Positions 1-5,240 of a stretch of DNA of 5,240 nucleotides are shown one piece after another (position 1 is the first letter of the stretch; the number at the start of each line of letters is the position of its first letter). The stretch is from Alphaproteobacteria bacterium (GTDB taxonomy: Bacteria > Pseudomonadota > Alphaproteobacteria > Rhizobiales > Hyphomicrobiaceae), in contig JAHZKN010000315.1 in the NCBI GenBank assembly GCA_022600335.1, positions 1 to 5,240 on the forward strand, given 5' to 3'. Position numbers and translations under genes: made by a program. The notes beneath the pieces were generated by a model, which made no database searches, was not told the DNA's origin, and saw only the letters and a program-made list of their open reading frames with translations.

Positions 1-2379
1 AGTCACGAATACGCGACGCTTGAGCATCTTCTGGCGTCGCTCCTTGATGACGAAGATGCGTCAGGGGTTATGCGTGCGTGCAACGTTGAGTTGGAGCAAC
101 TCAGGGAACGTTTGAACGAGTACCTCGATACCGAGCTTGAATCTCTGGTGGCAAAAAACGTTAGCGAGGCACAACCGACAACCGGATTTCAACGTGTGAT
201 CCATCGTGCGGTTGTGCACGTGCAATCGTCTGGCCGCGAGGAGGTCACTGGGGCCAACGTTCTGGTTGCGATGTTTGCTGAGCGAGAAAGTCATGCAGCC
301 TATTTCTTGCAGGAACAGGAAATGACGCGTTTTGACGCTGTGCAGTACATTTCGCATGGCATTGCAAAGCGCGCTGGCATGTCAGAACCCAAAACGGTTC
401 ATGGCGCAGAGGAAGACCTTGGCGAAGGTGAGGATCGCAAATCCGGCCAGGACGCTTTGCACAGCTATTGCGTTGACCTCAACGCCAAGGCCAAAGATGG
501 CCGCATTGATCCGCTGATCGGGCGCGAGGCGGAAGTGCTGCGCACCGTGCAGGTGTTGTGTCGACGGCAGAAAAACAATCCACTTCTGGTTGGGGATCCA
601 GGCGTCGGCAAAACTGCGATCGCAGAGGGGTTGGCGCGCAAGATCATCAACAAGGACGTGCCTGATGTGCTGCAAGATGCCACGATTTTTGCGCTGGATA
701 TGGGCGCGCTGTTGGCTGGTACCCGCTACCGCGGCGACTTTGAAGAGCGCCTGAAAGCGGTGATGAAAGAAATTGAAGCCTATCCAGGGGCCATTCTTTT
801 CATAGATGAAATTCACACCGTCATTGGTGCCGGTGCGACATCGGGTGGGGCAATGGACGCCTCAAACCTTCTTAAGCCTGCGTTGCAGTCAGGAGCCGTG
901 CGCTGCATAGGTTCCACGACGTACAAAGAATACCGCCAGCACTTTGAGAAAGATCGCGCGCTTGTGCGTCGCTTCCAGAAAATTGACGTTACCGAGCCCA
1001 CCGTGCCGGACACCATTGAAATTCTCAAAGGCCTGAAGCCCTACTTCGAAGACTTCCACGATATCAAATACGCCAACGATGCGATTACAGCGGCTGTAGA
1101 ATTGTCGGCGCGCTATATTAATGATCGCAAATTGCCGGATAAGGCCATCGATGTCATTGATGAGACGGGCGCATCGCAGAAGCTCGTCGAGGAATCGAAG
1201 CGCAAAAAGCGGATCACCGTTGAGGATATTGAATCGACAGTGTCGACGATGGCGCGCATTCCACCGAAGACGGTGACCAAGTCCGACGCCCAAGCGTTGT
1301 CGAACCTAGAGCGCGATCTCAAGCGTATGGTGTTTGGCCAGGATGCGGCGATCTCTGCCTTAACAAGCGCTATCAAACTGTCGCGCGCCGGCTTGCGGGA
1401 ACCAGAAAAGCCAATTGGCTGCTATCTGTTCTCTGGCCCAACAGGCGTTGGCAAAACGGAAGTGGCCAAGCAATTGGCAAGCCTGATGGGCGTTGAACTG
1501 TTACGCTTCGACATGTCTGAATATATGGAAAAGCACACCGTTTCTCGACTGATCGGTGCACCTCCTGGCTATGTCGGGTTCGATCAAGGCGGGCTTTTGA
1601 CAGATGGCGTTGATCAAACGCCCCACTGCGTGCTGTTGCTTGACGAAATTGAAAAAGCCCATCCTGACCTGTTCAATATTTTATTGCAGGTGATGGATCA
1701 TGGAAAGCTCACAGATCACAACGGCAAGAAGATCGACTTCCGCAATGTTGTTTTGATTATGACCAGCAACGCTGGTGCTTCGAGCATGGCACAAGCGCCA
1801 ATGGGCTTTAATCGCGCACGTCGCGAAGGCGATGACACAGAGGCAATCAACAAGCTGTTTACACCTGAGTTTCGCAATCGGCTTGATGCAATCATTCCGT
1901 TTAGCAATTTGTTGCCGGACGTTATTGCGAAGGTTGTTGAAAAGTTTGTGTTCCAGCTTGAAGCACAGTTGGCCGATCGCGGTGTCACCATAGAGTTGTC
2001 AGATGAGGCACGCAGTTGGATCGGGAAAAAGGGCTATGACGAGAAATTTGGCGCCCGACCACTGGCGCGGATTATCCAAGAGCACGTCAAGCGTCCCTTG
2101 GCAGACGAGCTGTTATTCGGTCGCCTAGAGAATGGCGGCACGGTAAAAGTGATCGTCAAGGGCACGCCGCCAGATACGGAACTCGATTTCGAGTTCATTG
2201 CACCGGCTGGCAAGCGACGGTCAAGAAAATCACTGAGCGATGAGTCTGGGACTGCAAGTCGCAAAGCTTTGGTGGGGGCAGCGTCGAAAAAAGCTCTGCC
2301 AGGGCCAAAGTCGAAAAAGTCCAAGTCAGAGGGATCAGGTCGGTCGGTTCCTGGCGTGTCGCGCAAGAAAGACAAGTAG
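1..2379 (+). CDS. clpA: ATP-dependent Clp protease ATP-binding subunit ClpA (5' partial)
   Basis: This is the AAA+ unfoldase that feeds substrates to the ClpP peptidase; in proteobacteria it receives N-degron substrates through ClpS at its N-domain. The frame is open from base 1, so about 20 N-terminal codons are missing; the first visible ATG (70) is internal, because the codons before it already read as Clp N-domain. Numbering codon 1 at base 1, the 792 visible residues show the N-domain (~1-125), Walker A GDPGVGKT (198-205), Walker B with DE at 269-270, pore loop GTRYRGDFEERL, a second Walker A GPTGVGKT (479-486), second Walker B LLLDE (545-549), second pore loop GYVG, and sensor-2 GAR (684-686). 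There is no long coiled-coil insert between the ATPase modules, which argues against ClpB. The ClpP-docking loop reads MGF (601-603) where E. coli has IGL. A Lys/Ser-rich tail of about 55 residues ends the protein. clpS often lies just upstream but would be outside the window. Confidence 0.97.
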   Translation, partial: SHEYATLEHLLASLLDDEDASGVMRACNVELEQLRERLNEYLDTELESLVAKNVSEAQPTTGFQRVIHRAVVHVQSSGREEVTGANVLVAMFAERESHAAYFLQEQEMTRFDAVQYISHGIAKRAGMSEPKTVHGAEEDLGEGEDRKSGQDALHSYCVDLNAKAKDGRIDPLIGREAEVLRTVQVLCRRQKNNPLLVGDPGVGKTAIAEGLARKIINKDVPDVLQDATIFALDMGALLAGTRYRGDFEERLKAVMKEIEAYPGAILFIDEIHTVIGAGATSGGAMDASNLLKPALQSGAVRCIGSTTYKEYRQHFEKDRALVRRFQKIDVTEPTVPDTIEILKGLKPYFEDFHDIKYANDAITAAVELSARYINDRKLPDKAIDVIDETGASQKLVEESKRKKRITVEDIESTVSTMARIPPKTVTKSDAQALSNLERDLKRMVFGQDAAISALTSAIKLSRAGLREPEKPIGCYLFSGPTGVGKTEVAKQLASLMGVELLRFDMSEYMEKHTVSRLIGAPPGYVGFDQGGLLTDGVDQTPHCVLLLDEIEKAHPDLFNILLQVMDHGKLTDHNGKKIDFRNVVLIMTSNAGASSMAQAPMGFNRARREGDDTEAINKLFTPEFRNRLDAIIPFSNLLPDVIAKVVEKFVFQLEAQLADRGVTIELSDEARSWIGKKGYDEKFGARPLARIIQEHVKRPLADELLFGRLENGGTVKVIVKGTPPDTELDFEFIAPAGKRRSRKSLSDESGTASRKALVGAASKKALPGPKSKKSKSEGSGRSVPGVSRKKDK

Positions 2380-2389
2380 CTTTTCTTGC
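2363..2389. terminator. Possible bidirectional terminator hairpin over the clpA stop
   Basis: GCAAGAAA (2363-2370) and TTTCTTGC (2382-2389) are perfect 8-bp complementary arms around an 11-nt loop that contains the clpA TAG. The site lies where clpA and arsH converge, with only 33 bp between their stop codons. The stem is AT-rich and no uninterrupted T run follows on either strand, so it is at best a weak intrinsic terminator. Some of the left arm is simply the Lys codons of the ClpA tail, so chance is a real alternative. Confidence 0.35.
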
Positions 2390-2412
2390 TGACGACGCCA
2401 TCTGTGCTTCTG

Positions 2413-3147
2413 CTATTTCCGCTGCGTGTCGGCCATGGCCGCCTTTAGCGTTGGATTGTTTTTGGCTAGCCCGTCGCGGCGTTCGCTATAACGATCGGTG
2501 AGATAGTCTGTTCGGTCGCGGACCAGAAGCGTGAATTTATACAGTTCTTCCATCACATCAACGACACGCTCATAGAAAGGCGATGGTCTCATGCGGCCTG
2601 CGTCATCAAACTCATCATAAGCTTTTGCGACAGACGATTGATTGGGAATGGTTACCATGCGCATCCATCGTCCAAGGATACGCATGCCGTTGACAGCGTT
2701 GAATGACTGCGAGCCGCCACAGACTTGCATGACCGCCAACGTGCGCCCCTGGGTTGGCCGGATGCCACCCAAGCTCAACGGCAACCAATCAATTTGCGTT
2801 TTAAGGACGCCACTCATCGCACCATGGCGTTCTGGTGAGCACCAGACATGCCCTTCGGACCAAATTGAGAGTTCGTTGAGCTCTTGTACCTTGGGATGCG
2901 TGCGGTCGGCGCCATCGGGCAATGGCAAGCCATGGGGATCAAAGAATTGCACCTCAGCGCCAAATTGGCTGAGAATGCGCCCAGCCTCTTCGGCAAGGAA
3001 GCGGCTATAAGAGCGGTCTCGAAGTGAGCCATAAAGAATAAGAATGCGCGGTGGATGTGTGGAAACCGTGCCCGGCTCAAGCTTTTCAAGATCTGGAACA
3101 TCAAAGGCCGCCTGATCGATGTTCGGCAGGTCCTGGAAATTTGACAT
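2413..3147 (-). CDS. arsH: ArsH family NADPH-dependent FMN reductase
   Basis: ArsH is a cytosolic flavodoxin-fold flavoprotein. Characterised members use NADPH and FMN, and reported activities include oxidising trivalent organoarsenicals and reducing quinones, azo dyes or oxygen. The 244-residue protein has the FMN-phosphate loop [10 protein letters not shown] (40-49), the ArsH signatures [12 protein letters not shown] (102-113) and QIDWLPL (118-124), [12 protein letters not shown] (131-142), GGSQSFN (144-150), GRWMRM (159-164) and IPNQSSV (167-173), then [12 protein letters not shown]. Its length is normal for the family. I chose the start at 3147 because homology begins soon after it and AAAGGG lies 8 nt upstream. 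The frame stays open to an ATG at 3402, so a longer product cannot be excluded. It converges with clpA and diverges from the gene at 3539. No arsR, arsC, arsB or acr3 is visible, so the physiological substrate is uncertain; a general flavin/quinone reductase role is possible. Confidence 0.93.
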   Translation of the reverse strand: MSNFQDLPNIDQAAFDVPDLEKLEPGTVSTHPPRILILYGSLRDRSYSRFLAEEAGRILSQFGAEVQFFDPHGLPLPDGADRTHPKVQELNELSIWSEGHVWCSPERHGAMSGVLKTQIDWLPLSLGGIRPTQGRTLAVMQVCGGSQSFNAVNGMRILGRWMRMVTIPNQSSVAKAYDEFDDAGRMRPSPFYERVVDVMEELYKFTLLVRDRTDYLTDRYSERRDGLAKNNPTLKAAMADTQRK

Positions 3148-3364
3148 TGCGGGGGCCCTTTGGGTTGCGCTTCGTGCAGCTGTTTGCGGCATCCATAGCG
3201 GATGTCGGCTGGCGTTCGCAAGTGCAGCAACAGCGCCGTCCTTCGTCGCGGCGGCGTGCAAATCCAGGCCGTAGACCAAGTGCATGAACCTACCGCTGAC
3301 ACGCTGCGACAGAGCATGTGTGGCCCGGTTCGCATCGAAAAACGCTCCCGTTGCAGGCCACATC

Positions 3365-3397
3365 GGCCAACCCTGTATGCGGCATGCAGGGTTGGCC
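3365..3397. repeat. Near-perfect 16-bp-arm inverted repeat (extragenic hairpin)
   Basis: GGCCAACCCTGTATGC (3365-3380) pairs with GCATGCAGGGTTGGCC (3382-3397) at 15 of 16 positions around a single central base; the one mismatch becomes G-U in one RNA orientation. Almost concentric weaker arms extend it: ACAT/ATGT (3360-3363 with 3401-3404) and CCCGTT/AACGGG (3347-3352 with 3409-3414). No T run follows on either strand, so it is not a standard intrinsic terminator. It could be a structured leader element of arsH, a large operator, or an extragenic palindrome. Confidence 0.7.
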
Positions 3398-3425
3398 AAC
3401 ATGTCAAAAACGGGGCAGTGAAACG

Positions 3426-3452
3426 TAAACGCTTGTTAACATATAGCGTTTA
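3426..3452. promoter_or_regulatory. Inverted repeat TAAACGCT-N11-AGCGTTTA, candidate operator
   Basis: Perfect 8-bp arms lie at 3426-3433 and 3445-3452, and the spacer region contains the self-complementary TGTTAACA (3434-3441). The dyad sits in the AT-rich part of the divergent spacer, 87 bp before the ATG at 3539. The size and symmetry suit a dimeric transcription factor, but I cannot name one. Confidence 0.35.
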
Positions 3453-3476
3453 GGTTGCAGATTGGGACGCCGTTAC

Positions 3477-3498
3477 GACAAAATTAGTCATATTTGTC
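3477..3498. promoter_or_regulatory. Inverted repeat GACAAA-N10-TTTGTC, candidate operator
   Basis: GACAAA (3477-3482) and TTTGTC (3493-3498) are perfect 6-bp arms; with a one-base gap the similarity extends outward to CGT...ACG near 3471 and 3505. It overlaps the region where a promoter for the gene at 3539 would be expected. Six-bp arms in AT-rich DNA can arise by chance, so this is tentative. Confidence 0.25.
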
Positions 3499-3538
3499 TT
3501 ATACGGTCATGAAATTGTAGCACATAGAAGTAGTCGTC

Positions 3539-4339
3539 ATGCGTATTCTAGTTGCCCTTGCGTGTTTGGTCTTAGGTACCGCGCTCCTTGCAGGTTTTAT
3601 CTATCGAGATGGCCCTCAGGCACAGGTTGCTGTGTTGCAATCCGCTGCACCGTCACCCGCGCAAACTCAAAAAACCGCCCAAACAACGGCGACACCCGCC
3701 GTGCCAAAAATCATGGCACCAAAGGCTGTGGGGGAGATTGCGGATGCCCAGCCAACCATCCTCAATGCGGACAGAACTCGGTTCCAGTCGGCTCTCGCCG
3801 CACCGGAGCCAATGCCTGTCACCCAAAAAGAGGATCGCCGCGCACGCCGTGTTTTGGTGATGGCTTTGCAAGGCGAACTACGCAGAGTTGGTTGTTACAA
3901 GGGTCCAGTTAACGGCACGTGGCAGGCGGCCTCAAAATCCGCCATGTACTGGTTTTTGAAGCAAGCCAACGCAAAGCTTCCGGTTAGCCAGCCGGAACAT
4001 GCCCAGCTCAACCTTCTTAAAGCGGCCGACAAGGACGCTTGCGCGAAAACGCAACCGACGAAATTTGTCACTAAAGTTGAGCCTGCTAAGGAACCTGTTG
4101 AAACAGCGAGCACGGCGGCTGACCCGACGGCACAGGACCCATCCTTTGCTGCTGCACGTCAGCGTGCAGGTTTGCCGGCCGATGGCCGTGTTGGCGCTGA
4201 TGGCGAGGTTATCGCCGGTGAATTGCCTGTGCCAATGGCAGTGGGCCGCATTGAAGCGGAAAAGAAACAGCGCCGCGCGTATCGTGTCCGCGACCGCCGG
4301 ATTGAGAATCTGTTCAAGCATCCTCTCAATCGCTATTAG
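3539..4339 (+). CDS. Envelope-anchored or exported protein with peptidoglycan-binding-like domain
   Basis: Predicted 266-residue protein of no assigned function. Residues 3-22 are a hydrophobic stretch after one Arg, followed by YRD: either an uncleaved membrane anchor or a signal peptide. Residues ~28-100 are a low-complexity Ala/Pro/Thr/Gln linker, as expected in the periplasm. Residues ~105-168 form the only compact-looking part, including ALQGELRRVGCYKGPVNGTW, then aromatic YWF and a LPV..P segment ending at Cys168. This resembles the peptidoglycan-binding-like repeats of alphaproteobacterial envelope proteins (helix, G-C-Y-x-G-x-(I/V)-(D/N)-G-x-W, helix); Cys119 and Cys168 could form a disulfide. 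A second Ala/Thr/Pro/Glu-rich linker (~170-205) leads to a charged, Arg-rich C-terminus. Cys9 lies too early to be a lipobox. AGAAG 8 nt before the ATG is a weak ribosome binding site. No catalytic motif is seen, so a structural or scaffold role is only inferred. Confidence 0.75.
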   Translation: MRILVALACLVLGTALLAGFIYRDGPQAQVAVLQSAAPSPAQTQKTAQTTATPAVPKIMAPKAVGEIADAQPTILNADRTRFQSALAAPEPMPVTQKEDRRARRVLVMALQGELRRVGCYKGPVNGTWQAASKSAMYWFLKQANAKLPVSQPEHAQLNLLKAADKDACAKTQPTKFVTKVEPAKEPVETASTAADPTAQDPSFAAARQRAGLPADGRVGADGEVIAGELPVPMAVGRIEAEKKQRRAYRVRDRRIENLFKHPLNRY

Positions 4340-4365
4340 TGTTGTTTAGCCGATCGTGGCTCGTA

Positions 4366-4397
4366 GCCGTGATTGTGCCGACGTGTCGCGTCACGGC
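4366..4397 (+). terminator. Possible terminator or intergenic hairpin downstream of the envelope gene
   Basis: GCCGTGA (4366-4372) pairs perfectly with TCACGGC (4391-4397); the 18-nt loop contains a smaller CGAC/GTCG stem (4379-4382 with 4385-4388), so a two-tier stem is possible. It lies 27 bp after the TAG at 4337-4339. The following sequence has only a broken T/C-rich stretch (about 4406-4414), which makes efficient intrinsic termination doubtful. Confidence 0.3.
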
Positions 4398-4420
4398 GTG
4401 CGCGTCGTTCTTCTCGACAA

Positions 4421-4433
4421 GCATTTGAAATGC
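4421..4433. promoter_or_regulatory. Short perfect palindrome GCATTTGAAATGC, possible operator
   Basis: Six-bp arms flank one central G, 53 bp upstream of the dehalogenase ATG. Its position before a catabolic-type gene would suit an operator, but no regulator gene is adjacent and a 13-bp dyad can occur by chance. Confidence 0.2.
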
Positions 4434-4486
4434 ACGCATCCTGATACGGTTGATGATCCATCCTGTGTCTGGAGCGATCTCTGACG

Positions 4487-5191
4487 ATGACAAAGCAATC
4501 CAGTACAGCATCTGTAAACGTGGATGCGTGTGTTTTCGATGCATACGGGACGCTGCTTGATTTTGCATCAGCGGCGGAGCGCTGCCGCGATGTCCTTGGA
4601 GGTAAGACCGACGCGCTGACCGCCCTGTGGCGTGATAAGCAGCTGCAGTACACCTGGCTTAGAACGTTGCAAGGCGCACACGTTGATTTCTGGCAGGTGA
4701 CACAGGACTCGTTGGATGTCAGCCTGGACACTTTGGGACTTGCTGAGCCCGCATTGCGCACCCGGTTGCTTGATCTTTATCGAAACTTGGACTGCTTTCC
4801 GGAAGTGCCGCGCGTCCTGCGAGATCTACGCGCAGCGGGACTGCCAACGGCCATACTATCCAATGGAACGCCTGACATGCTCGCAGAGTCCATCGCGCAT
4901 GCTGGTCTCAGCAACGCGATTGATCATGTGTTTTCCGTTGAAGAGATTGGTTACTTCAAGACCCACCCAGCCGTATATCAATTGGCGGTTGACCGACTTG
5001 CCACGCCTGCAAATAAAATTGCCTTTGTGTCGTCTAATGCCTGGGATGCGCATGCCGCCGCTGCGTTTGGTATGATCGTCTTCTGGTGCAATCGCGCAGG
5101 GCAGGTGCCGGATCGATTGCCTGGTACGGTGTATAGCGAAATTTCGGATCTTTCTGCGTTGCCAGGCCTGCTGTGCAACGTCGAAATGTAA
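4487..5191 (+). CDS. Haloacid dehalogenase, type II (HAD superfamily)
   Basis: Type II L-2-haloacid dehalogenases are cytosolic HAD hydrolases that replace the halogen of short 2-haloalkanoic acids with hydroxyl through an aspartyl-ester intermediate. The 234 residues match the family's normal length. Compared from memory with Pseudomonas L-DEX YL, the equivalents are nucleophile Asp18 and Thr22 in FDAYGTLLD, Arg49 in LWRDKQLQYTWLR, Phe68 of the substrate pocket, Ser125-Asn126 in ILSNG, Lys158 and Tyr164 in FKTHPAVY, and Ser182, Asn184, Trp186 and Asp187 in FVSSNAWD. The Gln after the key Arg in L-DEX is Asp50 here, and the usual Lys-Pro is Lys-Thr. Homology begins at about residue 10, so the exact start is not fixed by conservation; the ATG has a GGAG 12 nt upstream. 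Motif completeness supports dehalogenase activity, but many annotated members have unknown natural substrates, and no haloacid transporter or dehalogenase regulator is visible. Confidence 0.9.
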   Translation: MTKQSSTASVNVDACVFDAYGTLLDFASAAERCRDVLGGKTDALTALWRDKQLQYTWLRTLQGAHVDFWQVTQDSLDVSLDTLGLAEPALRTRLLDLYRNLDCFPEVPRVLRDLRAAGLPTAILSNGTPDMLAESIAHAGLSNAIDHVFSVEEIGYFKTHPAVYQLAVDRLATPANKIAFVSSNAWDAHAAAAFGMIVFWCNRAGQVPDRLPGTVYSEISDLSALPGLLCNVEM

Positions 5192-5240
5192 ACTGCGGAC
5201 AGGTGTGTCAACTCAGAGACACTTCCCCGCGCGCTGAAGC

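Larger units (their letters stand above)
3148..3538. promoter_or_regulatory. Divergent intergenic region between arsH and the envelope protein gene
   Basis: These 391 bp must carry the promoters for arsH (leftward) and for the gene at 3539 (rightward). The part nearest arsH (3148-3415) is GC-rich and contains the large hairpin; 3416-3538 is clearly AT-richer and holds two dyads. I could not assign a convincing sigma-70 -35/-10 pair on either strand; TTATAC around 3499-3504 is the best -10-like hexamer for the rightward gene but lacks a well-placed -35. If arsH is transcribed from the AT-rich part, its leader would be roughly 270 nt or longer and would include the hairpin. No known riboswitch or ArsR-type operator was recognised. 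Confidence 0.45.
4340..4486. other. 147-bp spacer before the dehalogenase gene
   Basis: No gene is recognised here. It contains the imperfect hairpin at 4366-4397 and the palindrome at 4421-4433. The GGAG at 4471-4474 lies 12 nt before the ATG at 4487, longer than usual for a Shine-Dalgarno sequence. No clear -35/-10 pair was found, so it is undecided whether the dehalogenase gene has its own promoter or is read through from the gene ending at 4339. Confidence 0.5.

Noticed and set aside
382..816. Minus-strand open frame of 144 codons opposite clpA
   Set aside because: It lies wholly within the conserved ATPase coding sequence and its product is Phe/His-rich without any recognisable domain; a shadow frame.
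3327..3345. GGTTCGCATC, resembling a tRNA T-loop
   Set aside because: The flanking bases do not form the T stem and no acceptor or anticodon arm is found nearby.
2814..3407. Minus-strand open frame of 197 codons, alternative frame to arsH
   Set aside because: Over most of its length it overlaps conserved arsH residues in another frame; Cys/Arg/Trp-rich product typical of an out-of-frame reading.
3202..3453. Plus-strand open frame of 83 codons in the divergent spacer
   Set aside because: No convincing ribosome binding site, no recognisable domain, and it runs straight through the large inverted repeat.
3553..3565. Lipobox reading for the envelope protein (Leu-Ala-Cys at residues 7-9)
   Set aside because: Cys9 would leave an eight-residue signal peptide with no hydrophobic core, and the hydrophobic stretch continues after it.
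4152..4169. CTGCACG-TCAG-CGTGCAG hairpin
   Set aside because: Seven-bp arms lie inside the coding sequence of the envelope protein in an Ala/Arg-rich region; probably codon-driven.
4336..4761. Minus-strand open frame of 141 codons opposite the dehalogenase start
   Set aside because: It covers the opposite strand of the conserved dehalogenase N-terminus and looks like a Ser/Arg-rich shadow.
5201..5225. GTGTC/GACAC inverted repeat after the dehalogenase stop as a terminator
   Set aside because: Only five base pairs, no T run, and the window ends 15 bases later; too weak to annotate.

Overview
The window is an ordinary-looking chromosomal stretch, most likely from an alphaproteobacterium, with a lean towards Hyphomicrobiales or relatives. 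That placement rests on remembered family resemblance (the ClpA N-terminal wording, its Lys/Ser-rich tail, and the layout of the peptidoglycan-binding-like protein). No marker gene settles it. Base composition is moderately GC-rich, and no codon-usage break is obvious between the genes.

Layout: (1) 1-2379, plus strand, clpA without its first ~20 codons. (2) 2380-2412, a short convergent junction with a perfect 8-bp inverted repeat across the clpA stop. (3) 2413-3147, minus strand, arsH, an NADPH-dependent FMN reductase-family gene standing alone without other arsenic genes. (4) 3148-3538, a 391-bp divergent intergenic region. It holds a long, nearly perfect hairpin (3365-3397, with weaker outer arms to 3347/3414), two further dyads in AT-rich DNA (3426-3452 and 3477-3498), and an open in-frame extension upstream of arsH. 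(5) 3539-4339, plus strand, an N-terminally anchored or exported protein with a peptidoglycan-binding-like core. (6) 4340-4486, an intergenic spacer with a hairpin and a short palindrome. (7) 4487-5191, plus strand, a type II haloacid dehalogenase with essentially all catalytic residues present. (8) 5192-5240, a tail with no gene recognised.

The four genes do not form a pathway. ClpA is cytosolic protein quality control, ArsH is a flavin-dependent redox/arsenic-detoxification enzyme, the third protein belongs to the cell envelope, and the fourth is a cytosolic hydrolase. The last two share a strand but are 147 bp apart, so co-transcription is possible but unsupported. I see no mobile element, CRISPR array, tRNA or rRNA, and no convincing new multi-gene system. 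The parts most worth a second look are the structured arsH upstream region and the poorly characterised envelope protein.
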